Shown one piece after another: positions 1 to 8,241 of a stretch of 64,000 nucleotides of DNA (its first letter is position 1; every line of letters begins with the position of its first letter). The translations under genes were made by a program, and so were the position numbers. The stretch is from Synechococcus sp. BL107 (GTDB taxonomy: Bacteria; Cyanobacteriota; Cyanobacteriia; PCC-6307; Cyanobiaceae). The stretch spans positions 1,099,434-1,163,433 of the forward strand of contig NZ_DS022298.1 in NCBI RefSeq assembly GCF_000153805.1. Direction: 5' to 3'. The notes under the pieces were generated by a model. The model saw only the letters and a list, made by a program, of their open reading frames with translations. It was not told the DNA's origin and made no database searches.

Positions 1-459
1 TTGAAGTGGATTTACCCACTTCAAAGCCTTGTCTCAAGAGCCACCAAAACCTTGGCTGTGGAGATTCCTCTCCACTATTCGATTGCTGGTGTTGGCTCAT
101 ATGCAGGGAGTTGTGATGGAGTCATGCTTGTCAAAGGCGATGTAGTGCTTATTGACTACAAGACCAAGCGTCCTGGAAAGTATGTCAGCCCCAAATATTG
201 TGAGCAGCAGAGACTTCAACTAGCTGCATATTCCCTTGCAATAAGTGATCTTTATCAAGACCAGCTTCCATCACCAATCACACGGACAAGTCTTTTATTT
301 GCTCATCCTGAAGAGGGTAAACCTGTGACTGTTGTATCGACACAAGGAAATCTTCTTCTTGAGTATCAACAGAAATGGCTCGATCTACTTGGTGAATGGT
401 ATGAAGTTCATGGTGAAGAAGTTGCAGATGAGCAAAGTGCTTTCGATTTGGCTAGCTAG
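1..459 (+). CDS. PD-(D/E)XK nuclease, 5' end outside the window
   Basis: The visible 152 codons look like the nuclease core of RecB/Cas4-like and phage exonuclease families. E21, the aspartate in GSCDG (D39), the IDYKTK strand (D52, K54) and a following QxxQLxxY helix (about 70-77) match the metal-binding and QxxxY signatures. Such enzymes resect or cut DNA in phage recombination, repair or defence. The reading frame is open at base 1, and the TTG there is probably not the true start, so the protein is likely longer. It lies 12 bp upstream of the helicase gene on the same strand and probably shares its transcript, which suggests joint DNA processing. The exact substrate cannot be told. Confidence 0.65.
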   Translation: MKWIYPLQSLVSRATKTLAVEIPLHYSIAGVGSYAGSCDGVMLVKGDVVLIDYKTKRPGKYVSPKYCEQQRLQLAAYSLAISDLYQDQLPSPITRTSLLFAHPEEGKPVTVVSTQGNLLLEYQQKWLDLLGEWYEVHGEEVADEQSAFDLAS

Positions 460-471
460 GAGGAACTAAAG

Positions 472-3210
472 ATGGTAACTTTTGACGATTTTTATAGATC
501 TCTACCAGAGGACAGTAATAAGAGAGGGGAGTATTTCGAGAAGATATTCATTCCTTGGTTCCTAAAGACAGACCCTGTGTGGTCATCCAAGGTCAATCAG
601 GTCTGGCTATGGGACGACTATCCACAACGATGGGGCAAGGATTGTGGAATTGATCTCGTTTATGAGGATACTGAGGGAAAGCACTGGGCAATTCAAAGCA
701 AGTGTGTTGCGCCTGAGCGTGAGATCTCCAAGGCAGAAATCGATAGTTTCCTCAGTGAGTCAAGTGATTCCAGGATTCATGGACGACTGCTGATCGCCTC
801 AACGGATGGCATCGGCAAGAACGCACAACAAGTCCTTGATAGACAGGAAAAGCAAGTTGTCTGTTTCTTGCTTGAGCAGTTCAGGCAATCAGAGGTCGAG
901 TACCCAACGTCCTCAGAAGATCTTTCAGGGGGTCAGAGAAGGAAGAAGCGCACACCACTCCCCCATCAACTGGAAGCAATCAACAACGTCGTAGAGGGTT
1001 TCCAGCAGGAAGACAGGGGTCAACTCCTAATGGCGTGTGGCACAGGAAAGACACTGACTTCGCTTTGGATTAAAGAAGCACTGAAGGTCAAGCGGACACT
1101 TGTTCTTCTCCCGTCCCTCAGTCTTCTGTCTCAGACCCTTAGGGAGTGGTCAGCAACGAGTCAGGAGAAATTCAACTGGATCTGTGTCTGCTCTGACAAG
1201 TCAGTCGCAAAGCAGGACAACACCACTGACAGCATGATTGAGCGTGTCAGTGCACTTGGTGTTCCCGTCACAAGCGACCCAGATGAAATCAAAAGATTCC
1301 TTCTGGGCAATGACGGTGGAATTGTGTTCTCGACATATCAATCCTCTCCATTAGTCGAAGAGTCGCAGAGATCACCAGAAGTCCCATCATTTGATATTGC
1401 ATTTGCAGACGAGGCACATCGTTGTGCAGGAAAAGTTTCAAGTGCTTTTGGCAGCATCCTTGATGACCAGAAGATTAGGTCAAAAAAACGCTTGTTCATG
1501 ACTGCAACACCAAGAGTGCTGTCAAAGCAAATTAAGAACAAAGCAGATGAAGAGAATATCAATCTTGCCTGTATGGATGACAGTTCACAATTCGGTGAAG
1601 TATTCCATCAACTCAATTTCTCAGAGGCAATTGAGAATGATCTGTTAAGCGATTATCAGGTTGTCATCGTAGGCGTTGATGACCCATCTGTTCAGGCCAA
1701 AATACTGGACAGAGTGATTGTAGATACAGGTAATGAATGCAATATCGATACAGAAACACTTGCGAATCATATTGCTCTTGCAAAGGCAATTAAAGATTAT
1801 GACCTGAGTCGAATGATCACCTTTCATAGTCGGGTCAAGTCAGCAAAGAAATTCTCTGAGGACCACCCTTTAATCCTTGATTGGATCCCTGAAGCATCCA
1901 AATCATCGAAGTCGGCAATGACTTCATACGTTTCAGGAGAGATGAACGCAAAAAATAGAAATACTGAAATCAATAAGTTGAAAAATGTCAGTGAGCAAGA
2001 GTTTGGAATACTTGCCAACGCAAGATGCTTATCTGAAGGAGTTGATGTCCCGACTCTTGATGGAATTGCATTTTTCGATCCCAGGAGCAGTCAGGTCGAC
2101 ATCATTCAGGCAGTTGGTCGTGCAATCCGAAAGAGTGAGAATAAAACCGATGGATACATCATCCTTCCTGTTTATCTTGGTGATACTACCAATGTCGAAG
2201 ATGAGATCCTGCAAAGCAGGTTTAAAGATATTTGGAGCATTATTCTTGCTCTAAAATCCCAAGATGACTGTATGCGTGACGAGTTGGATCAATTGAGAGT
2301 AGAACTCGGCAGAAGGAATGCTCCAACGGAATCAGTCAAAGGATTATCCAAGATTATCTTTGACCTACCTTCTAGTATTTCAACTACTTTTGCGGATTCA
2401 CTGACGACCATACTTGTAAGAGAAACGACAGAGAACTGGATGGAAAAGTATGGTCAATTTAAGCAATATATTGAGGTGAATGGCAATGCTTTAGTTCCCC
2501 AAACTCATCCAGAACTCGGAAGATGGGTGGAGGTGCAACGATTACACAAGAAAAGAGACAAGTTACAAGAAGAACGAATTCAACTTCTTAACATTCTTGG
2601 ATTCTCATGGGATCCATTCGCAGATTTATGGAAAATAAGATGTCAAGAACTAAAGCAATATACAGAGGACAATGGGAGTATAAGAGTTTCTGAAAATTAT
2701 CCAGTACTTGGGAGATGGGTTAAAAAGCAGAGATCAAAGAGGAAAAATGGACAGTTGTCGGAAGATCAGATACAAATGCTGAATGATATTGGTTTCATAT
2801 GGGAACCATTTGCAGAACCTTGGCAAAAAAAATATCAAGAACTTAAGAACTTCATTGAGCATAATGGCAGTAATGAAGTTTCCAATCATTCAGTACTTAG
2901 GGTATGGTGTCGTTCGCAGAGATCTGAAAGAAAGGAAGGGAAATTATCAGAAGAACGAATCCAACTTCTTGATAAAATTGGTTTCATCTGGGGTGTAAGA
3001 GAAGAAAGATGGCAAGAAAAGTACCAACTTCTCAAAAAATATATTAATCACAATGGTGATGCCAAAGTTCCCGATAAACATCCAACACTTGGAACTTGGG
3101 TTAGAACTCAACGAAGAACAAAGAGGGTAGATCAATTATCACAAGAGCGCATCCAACTTCTTGATAAAATTGGATTCATCTGGGACCCACCGCGGGGATG
3201 CGGTAAATAA
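472..3210 (+). CDS. Restriction-endonuclease-like / SF2 helicase with four helicase-associated repeats
   Basis: A 912-residue multidomain protein. Residues about 15-140 look like an Mrr/PD-(D/E)XK nuclease domain (GIDL near 59-62, then WAIQSK at 72-77). A superfamily 2 helicase core follows: Walker A MACGTGKT (187-194), DEAH (313-316), TATP (344-347) and motif VI QAVGRAIR (546-553). The C-terminus has four tandem helicase-associated (HA) domains of about 60 residues, starting near 656, 719, 784 and 847, each ending in a GFxW-type block. HA arrays occur in helicases of algae, cyanobacteria and linear actinobacterial plasmids. A strong AGGAGG lies just before the ATG. The upstream nuclease gene is probably co-transcribed. 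A role in phage defence or element replication is inference. Confidence 0.8.
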   Translation: MVTFDDFYRSLPEDSNKRGEYFEKIFIPWFLKTDPVWSSKVNQVWLWDDYPQRWGKDCGIDLVYEDTEGKHWAIQSKCVAPEREISKAEIDSFLSESSDSRIHGRLLIASTDGIGKNAQQVLDRQEKQVVCFLLEQFRQSEVEYPTSSEDLSGGQRRKKRTPLPHQLEAINNVVEGFQQEDRGQLLMACGTGKTLTSLWIKEALKVKRTLVLLPSLSLLSQTLREWSATSQEKFNWICVCSDKSVAKQDNTTDSMIERVSALGVPVTSDPDEIKRFLLGNDGGIVFSTYQSSPLVEESQRSPEVPSFDIAFADEAHRCAGKVSSAFGSILDDQKIRSKKRLFMTATPRVLSKQIKNKADEENINLACMDDSSQFGEVFHQLNFSEAIENDLLSDYQVVIVGVDDPSVQAKILDRVIVDTGNECNIDTETLANHIALAKAIKDYDLSRMITFHSRVKSAKKFSEDHPLILDWIPEASKSSKSAMTSYVSGEMNAKNRNTEINKLKNVSEQEFGILANARCLSEGVDVPTLDGIAFFDPRSSQVDIIQAVGRAIRKSENKTDGYIILPVYLGDTTNVEDEILQSRFKDIWSIILALKSQDDCMRDELDQLRVELGRRNAPTESVKGLSKIIFDLPSSISTTFADSLTTILVRETTENWMEKYGQFKQYIEVNGNALVPQTHPELGRWVEVQRLHKKRDKLQEERIQLLNILGFSWDPFADLWKIRCQELKQYTEDNGSIRVSENYPVLGRWVKKQRSKRKNGQLSEDQIQMLNDIGFIWEPFAEPWQKKYQELKNFIEHNGSNEVSNHSVLRVWCRSQRSERKEGKLSEERIQLLDKIGFIWGVREERWQEKYQLLKKYINHNGDAKVPDKHPTLGTWVRTQRRTKRVDQLSQERIQLLDKIGFIWDPPRGCGK

Positions 3211-3341
3211 CAAAATAACGGAATAAAAGTTCGAAACTGGTTTTCTGAAAAGAAATTAAGTCCATTAAAAGCACCTCGTTTGATCTTCCTTGCCTCGCTT
3301 GCATTAAGCAGCATCATTTAATTACTACTCAGGAGCACCTC

Positions 3342-3500
3342 ATGACCAGCGTCAGGAAGATGACGACTATCTGCATCACGCCTGAGCTATCAGCAGCCAT
3401 TGAAGGACGTCGTAAGCAGTGGGGGCTGAAAAGTAAAGGTGAGGTCATTGACCGCCTCCTCGACTGGATGACGAAGGAACCTGTTGAAGGTAAGGACTGA
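3342..3500 (+). CDS. Small ribbon-helix-helix-like DNA-binding protein
   Basis: A 52-codon gene with a good ribosome binding site (AGGAG, 7 bp before ATG). The product begins with a short basic strand (RKMTTICITPEL), followed by two predicted helices with the pattern AAIEGRRKQWGLKSKGEVIDRLLDWM. This is the layout of Arc/MetJ/CopG ribbon-helix-helix proteins: a beta strand for DNA contact, then a dimerising helix pair. It follows the helicase gene by 131 bp and could autoregulate the helicase operon or act as an antitoxin-like repressor. No toxin-like partner is visible beside it; the next gene is a convergent secreted nuclease. The function is inferred from the fold pattern only. Confidence 0.6.
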   Translation: MTSVRKMTTICITPELSAAIEGRRKQWGLKSKGEVIDRLLDWMTKEPVEGKD

Positions 3501-3516
3501 ATCCTTCTTTGCAGCG

Positions 3517-3987
3517 CTACCGGATCCAGGGACATTGATCTGCATAACGCCAATAGATCGAGGCGTGTCCACTTGCTACTAGCTGTTGCTGGACATTGGA
3601 TCCATCTACAAAGAGCTCTGCCACGGTTCGTCCATAACGATCAGTGGTAATACGCCGAATGGTGATCTTGCGACCAACTACCAGTTCCCTCAGATAGTCG
3701 CGCGCTTCTATTGCCTGGACAGGCTCTGCGCGTTTACCCCGTAACTCAGGGGTATCAATGCAAGCCAACCTGATCTTTTCGCCGGTGCTGCTGGTGCAGG
3801 TGTCTCCGTCGTAGCAACTGGTTATCACAACCTGTTCTGAGGTTTGTCCCAGTGCGACCTTCGGGAGCAGAAGCGTCGCAAAGAGGCATAGCCCAAGGTA
3901 TGCCTTGAGTGAGTGTGACCATCCCCGCTGCCGGTGAACTCTTGAGCGCTTCATTGGCTCATTTGTGTTCCATTGAGTTAAGACCAT
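3517..3987 (-). CDS. Secreted thermonuclease (staphylococcal nuclease family)
   Basis: A 156-residue protein of the SNase/TNase OB-fold family, which hydrolyses DNA and RNA with calcium. An N-terminal hydrophobic signal (about 28-47, ending ALGQ) suggests export. Family residues are visible: DGDT at 60-63, IRLACIDTPE at 72-81 (equivalents of Arg35, Asp40 and Glu43 of staphylococcal nuclease) and DRYGRT at 116-121, which supplies the second catalytic arginine. All catalytic positions look intact. The first ATG has a weak purine run upstream; an internal ATG at codon 12 would still keep the signal peptide. It converges on the small ribbon-helix-helix gene with a 16 bp gap. Roles in nucleotide scavenging or clearing foreign DNA are possible. 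Confidence 0.85.
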   Translation of the reverse strand: MVLTQWNTNEPMKRSRVHRQRGWSHSLKAYLGLCLFATLLLPKVALGQTSEQVVITSCYDGDTCTSSTGEKIRLACIDTPELRGKRAEPVQAIEARDYLRELVVGRKITIRRITTDRYGRTVAELFVDGSNVQQQLVASGHASIYWRYADQCPWIR

Positions 3988-4073
3988 TTTCCTGACCGCG
4001 TCGTTCTAAGGGTTTGACACCTCATCAATACATAAGTGAAGTGCGAGAATAGAGATAACTTGCCGGTGAAGTT

Positions 4074-5096
4074 GTGGCTACTTTCCTATTCATCATAATG
4101 ATATTTCTCATAGTGATTCTTGTCATAAGGTCCAAGGATTTATCGGATGATTCGATAAATTATCAAATCACGAATAGAAATAAAGCAGGGTTAAATAAAA
4201 AAATTTCTGACGAAGTAAATGATCAAGATCTCGATCAAGAGGAGAAAGTGATACTAGTAACTCAGTCTCGCGAGGTCGTAAAGACGGTCTCGGGGCGAAT
4301 GTTTTGGGAGGAGGGTTTCGGCACGAATGAATGTCCAGGGATGAGGTCTTCTGTGCCGCGATGGTTTGTTGATATCCGGGACACGAAGAAGTTAAGAATA
4401 AATAGCATGACGTCTTCGACTTTTTACTTTAGAAATGATGGTTATATTTTTGTGATTACTGGACAATATGGCGACCCTCCCCGGCCTCTTCAGGAAGCAG
4501 CCAAAAATAGTGAGAAGAAGAATGAGTACTTATTTATTGATATGTATATGAAAGGCAAGAAAAGCCGAGGTGAATACACGACGTGGGAATGTAGTGAATA
4601 CATTCCAGGTGATGATTGTGATGATAAGTCAAATTTTTGGGTTGTAGCGGCCTCTGCAAGAAGGACTGGACGTTTTGCATATGGAGCAACTCGGAAATCT
4701 CTAAAGCAATTCATTGAGGGTCCTGACATAGAAGTTCCTTGGATTTATGCCGTGTATTTTGACCAATTTACTGAGGAATATGAGGCAAGATATAGGGCAC
4801 GAGTAGAGCAAGCGGCTGAGGATAGGCGTCAAAGTAACGAATGGTCTAAAAGAAATACATATAGGATTGAATTTGACATTAATGACTTTGTTTCCTCTGC
4901 AAGCGGAAAGAGTGTTGATCACTACGATGTATTAGGTCTTGAAAAAAATGCCGGACCTCGGCAAATAAAACATGCCTATTGGACCTTAGCTAAATCCTGT
5001 CATCCTGACTTGAATCCAAATGATGTTAAAGCTGCTGAGAAATTTAAAATGATCTCAGAGTCCTATCAGCAGCTCATTAGAAAATTTAGTGTTTAG
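4074..5096 (+). CDS. Membrane-anchored protein with C-terminal J domain
   Basis: A 340-residue protein with one hydrophobic helix at the very N-terminus (about 3-18), an unrecognised central region, and a J domain at about 282-338 that contains the essential HPD tripeptide at 310-312. J domains stimulate the ATPase of Hsp70/DnaK; the C-terminal position and the anchor suggest a specialised membrane-tethered co-chaperone. No Gly/Phe or zinc-finger DnaJ regions are present. The start is GTG at 4074; an ATG at codon 9 would shorten the membrane helix. AT-rich codon use sets it apart from core genes. The central segment (about 75-235) contains WWx- and cysteine-bearing patches that match no family I can name. 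Confidence 0.7.
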   Translation: MATFLFIIMIFLIVILVIRSKDLSDDSINYQITNRNKAGLNKKISDEVNDQDLDQEEKVILVTQSREVVKTVSGRMFWEEGFGTNECPGMRSSVPRWFVDIRDTKKLRINSMTSSTFYFRNDGYIFVITGQYGDPPRPLQEAAKNSEKKNEYLFIDMYMKGKKSRGEYTTWECSEYIPGDDCDDKSNFWVVAASARRTGRFAYGATRKSLKQFIEGPDIEVPWIYAVYFDQFTEEYEARYRARVEQAAEDRRQSNEWSKRNTYRIEFDINDFVSSASGKSVDHYDVLGLEKNAGPRQIKHAYWTLAKSCHPDLNPNDVKAAEKFKMISESYQQLIRKFSV

Positions 5097-5378
5097 CTGA
5101 TGGTACTTGTTTGTAGTCTGTCGATCGTGGCTATTTGATTTTTCTCTGGCTTCATTGCTACTCGAGCTATGCCATTTGCTATTACAAGCTTTGCAAATTC
5201 ATGGAGTTCAGGCGAGGAAGCACACGTTGTTCATGACCTAAATGACTTCGAGAGTCTCCTAGGCAAGCAATTTTAAATATGCACGGATGGAAGTATATTT
5301 ATGGAAAGTTACCTGAGAACCTAATTGTATAAAATACTAAGAATTGCCGTTGAAATCACTATTTATATAAATAAATGG

Positions 5379-6626
5379 CTAAGAATTATTTTTAATGTAA
5401 TCCAGCATTTTAATGGTAGCGGAATCATTGGGCTTAATCAAAAGAGCTTTTTCTAAATCTCGCTTGGCAGCGTCAATGCTTTTATAAGTATCATAATAAA
5501 TTGAAGCTCGATTTAAGAGTGATTGGAAATCATTAGGATCTAACGTTATTGCTGCCGTAAGGTCGACTAACGCTGAAATATGGTCTCTCCTTATGATATT
5601 AATAGTCGCCTTTAATCTATAAGCCTTCGAAAAAGATGGATCAAGGCTTATCGCTCTCTCTGCACCAGCCAAGGCAGATCTAAAGGATCTAATCGAATAC
5701 ATTCCAACAGCTCGATAATATTCACTTCGAGCACTTGTTTCGATTAAACTAGCCTTATCAGCCAAGATCATAATCTCTACGGGGTCCGAGTTGCCGCTTC
5801 TAAGTAGTGACTCTATTTTGAGTAAATACTTATCGGCACTGCTGATCATCCCGCCAGTATTTCGATTACTAGAAGGTACTTCTTTTATCTCTGAGCTAAA
5901 AAAGGAAAGGGGGATCCCTTGATTCGTTCCAGTCTTGACTAAAATATTTTTATTAGAAGTCATTTCTACATCGATCTCTCCAAGGCCATGAATTGCCAAT
6001 AATTCTCCTTGAGTGCCAAGCACAGGTCCACCACTCATCCCAGGCAAAGTATTATTAGAGTATAGAAAGTTATAGCCATTAGGAAGTTGGATATTTGGGT
6101 CATATGCAATAACTCTGCCATCCAAAAATCTAAAAATTCTAGAGTTAACCGAATCTGTTCGCAATGGAAAGCCTCCAACAAATATGCTCGAGCCAATCAT
6201 ATTTTTATCAATACTTGCAATGCGTGCTGTTTTATAGTTATTGGTAGATGTGAATTTAATAGTAGCTAAATCAACATTTTTAACCCTCTTTACAGAGGAG
6301 GGAAGATGAAAATACTGATTATCGTTAATGACTAAAGTAATCTCTTCTCCTGGTTGATTGGATTTGAGTACATGCCAAGCAGTAAGCACCGTGTAGGTGT
6401 TCCCATCTTTTTTGACAATTACCCCTGACCCCTGCGTAGCGCCTTCTACGCGAACAGTGATTTCCTTCGCGATACGAGCAATATTTGAAGCATCCTGCGC
6501 TACTGCTGCATTCGGAGCCAGTACTACTGCTGAGGCTGCAAGGCCAACTGCCAAAGATCTACTAACCAGAAGGTGCTGGAATATTGGTAGGAGATTCGGC
6601 GCTGCTCCGTTTATGTCCTTTTTCAT
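5379..6626 (-). CDS. Exported trypsin-like serine protease with TPR repeats
   Basis: A 415-residue protein with a signal peptide (about 22-43, cut near AVAQ). The protease domain (about 48-245) has the catalytic histidine in TAWHVL (H85), aspartate in VDLATI (D119) and nucleophile in PGMSGGP (S198). About three tetratricopeptide repeats follow (270-410), with the spacing pattern typical of solenoid protein-binding arrays. It is the last gene of a three-gene operon and starts 3 bp after the metallopeptidase-like gene. A paralogue lies inverted at 8242-9579. Trypsin-TPR proteins are common in cyanobacteria, usually of unknown substrate; periplasmic or thylakoid-lumen location is inferred. Confidence 0.85.
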   Translation of the reverse strand: MKKDINGAAPNLLPIFQHLLVSRSLAVGLAASAVVLAPNAAVAQDASNIARIAKEITVRVEGATQGSGVIVKKDGNTYTVLTAWHVLKSNQPGEEITLVINDNQYFHLPSSVKRVKNVDLATIKFTSTNNYKTARIASIDKNMIGSSIFVGGFPLRTDSVNSRIFRFLDGRVIAYDPNIQLPNGYNFLYSNNTLPGMSGGPVLGTQGELLAIHGLGEIDVEMTSNKNILVKTGTNQGIPLSFFSSEIKEVPSSNRNTGGMISSADKYLLKIESLLRSGNSDPVEIMILADKASLIETSARSEYYRAVGMYSIRSFRSALAGAERAISLDPSFSKAYRLKATINIIRRDHISALVDLTAAITLDPNDFQSLLNRASIYYDTYKSIDAAKRDLEKALLIKPNDSATIKMLDYIKNNS

Positions 6627-6629
6627 CCT

Positions 6630-7400
6630 CTAAAACAAACGATAGTTTTCATATGATTGTGATTGATTAAATCTGCGCAATAGTGCAATCAGTGCTCTCT
6701 TGATCTTGGGTGCATCGCCTGACTGGAGTATCTCCCCTAATTCAACTAACTCCTCTCTGGTGTAATTCTCTTTTGCCCACGCCAATAGAACCTTGAAGGA
6801 ATCCTCTCCCCCCACAATGGAAAGGATGCTCTCTTCACTCTCTGACGGTTGAGTTGTTGAATCGCCTGCACCAGAGTTGTTAGAAGAACCTTCGTTCTTA
6901 GAGCAAGCTCTCAAAAAGATATCCACAACCTGTTCAGGTGATTTCAGCTCCATATCAAATGCTTCTAACTCCATCATCTTGTCCCTTCCTCTGTATTGAT
7001 CGAGGATTGACGCGTAGTGGGGAGCTCTTGATTTCAAGTTCCTCAGCAAGCGTGGGTGGTATTCCGCTTTCCAGATCAGACCACCGTTACATGCCTGCAT
7101 GACATGAGCGCTTTCATGTGCGAGGACTTCCCACACTGCACTGACGTCTTCCATATCAATGTTGTTCGTACAGAAGACGAGGCGATCGCCACTGCCGTCT
7201 TTACGAGGTGGTTGATAGAACCCCATCGTCTGTCCGTCACAGGTGTCCAGCTTTTGGACCTTGGTACCTGTGCCTTTTACAAGCTCTATCAAGTCTTCGA
7301 CATCTTTCCAAGAGTCAGCGATTGCAGGCGTCGTCAGAGATAGGAAACCAAGTAGCTGGGTAGGGATAAGCAGGCTTGCAAGTAGCTGACGAGCTCTCAT
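6630..7400 (-). CDS. Exported HExxH putative zinc metallopeptidase
   Basis: A 256-residue protein with a signal peptide (cut near residues 27-29, after PAIA). LAHESAHVMQAC at 93-104 contains an HExxH zinc site (H95, E96, H99), and ELEAFDME at 144-151 offers glutamates placed like the third ligand of gluzincins. Cysteines at 54, 77, 104 and 166 could form disulfides in an oxidising compartment. It overlaps no neighbour but sits 8 bp behind the COP23-like gene and 3 bp ahead of the trypsin-TPR gene, so the three are almost certainly one transcript. I do not recognise a named family; the metallopeptidase call rests on the motif, the signal and the context. Confidence 0.65.
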   Translation of the reverse strand: MRARQLLASLLIPTQLLGFLSLTTPAIADSWKDVEDLIELVKGTGTKVQKLDTCDGQTMGFYQPPRKDGSGDRLVFCTNNIDMEDVSAVWEVLAHESAHVMQACNGGLIWKAEYHPRLLRNLKSRAPHYASILDQYRGRDKMMELEAFDMELKSPEQVVDIFLRACSKNEGSSNNSGAGDSTTQPSESEESILSIVGGEDSFKVLLAWAKENYTREELVELGEILQSGDAPKIKRALIALLRRFNQSQSYENYRLF

Positions 7401-7408
7401 ATGAGTAT

Positions 7409-7969
7409 TCAGAACAGGGGTAGTGGTGAAGTGCTGCTTGGTGTGGCGGAAGGCATTGGAGCAACGACAGCACCTGACTTATTCCTAATGATCGAGTCCA
7501 CACTCACGTACATCCGTGCTGTTGTTTCTTCAAGTGGTGCAGCTCCTGGCTTAGAGCGAATGTCGAACAGCTTTTGCAAGGTAGCCGTGGCGTTCTGACC
7601 AGGCTTCAAGGTGTAAAGCAGTCCAGCGCACGCACCACCATCTGATTTGGCGACGCAGATCACCGGCATGCCATTCATACGTCCAGTGGTGATGTAATCG
7701 AGATTGCCAGCTGCATGGAAACTTTGGAAACGGCTTGAGACCTCTTGGCATCTACGTTCTGGCGTCCAACCAGCACCAGAGAAGGTTGTGCTCTTCCAGT
7801 AGATGATTGGTACTTGCTTATCCGTTTTGGTTTGGACGACGGTGGCTGGCACTCCGTCAGCGTTCATGCAGGAGATTGATGAAGCTAGGGCAGAACTCGC
7901 ATTTACTCGGAGTCCTGTAGGAACTACACAAGCAACGATGGCTGTAGCAATTACGAATCCTCTTGCCAT
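7409..7969 (-). CDS. COP23-domain exported protein
   Basis: A 186-residue protein with an N-terminal signal sequence (about 5-30) and a central region that resembles the circadian oscillating protein COP23 family: SCMNADGVPATVVQ, then a WxPExRCQEVSSRFQ block, then MNGMPVICVAKSDGGAC. Paired cysteines suggest a disulfide-stabilised extracytoplasmic domain. COP23 was described in cyanobacteria as a membrane-associated protein with daily expression cycles; its molecular role is unknown. The C-terminus is a Ser/Pro-rich low-complexity tail. It is the first gene of an operon with the metallopeptidase-like and trypsin-TPR genes. This linkage points to a shared proteolytic or protease-regulating function, possibly substrate or inhibitor. 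Confidence 0.7.
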   Translation of the reverse strand: MARGFVIATAIVACVVPTGLRVNASSALASSISCMNADGVPATVVQTKTDKQVPIIYWKSTTFSGAGWTPERRCQEVSSRFQSFHAAGNLDYITTGRMNGMPVICVAKSDGGACAGLLYTLKPGQNATATLQKLFDIRSKPGAAPLEETTARMYVSVDSIIRNKSGAVVAPMPSATPSSTSPLPLF

Positions 7970-8241
7970 CAGATTAGATTATTTACCCAATAGTAATACC
8001 TTCTTGGCGTACTTCTAGTCATAGTTAAGAATGCCGCATTTATTTTGGTAATTCTTTTGGCATTGTCGATCAACTATTTGCTAAATCCTTTTTAAGAGAC
8101 TTTATCTCTTCTTGTTTTACAGCCTCCTTCGGTGTCTCCTTTTGCTCTAAAAAGACTTTGCTTTTGATGTGTTACCTTGGATGATATCCATTTTATTAGG
8201 ATGTTGTTTTCTTTGTTGCTAGCTCGCTGGCATGAATACAG

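Noticed and set aside
5169-5276. 35-codon frame in the gap behind the J-domain gene
   Set aside because: It reads like a small peptide (MPFAITSFANSW..., acidic end) but has no ribosome binding site and no further support.
8010-8110. Lysine/glutamate-rich open stretch on the minus strand between the COP23 operon and the lipoprotein protease gene
   Set aside because: About 34 codons look coding-like, but an in-frame stop lies just upstream and no start codon is available.
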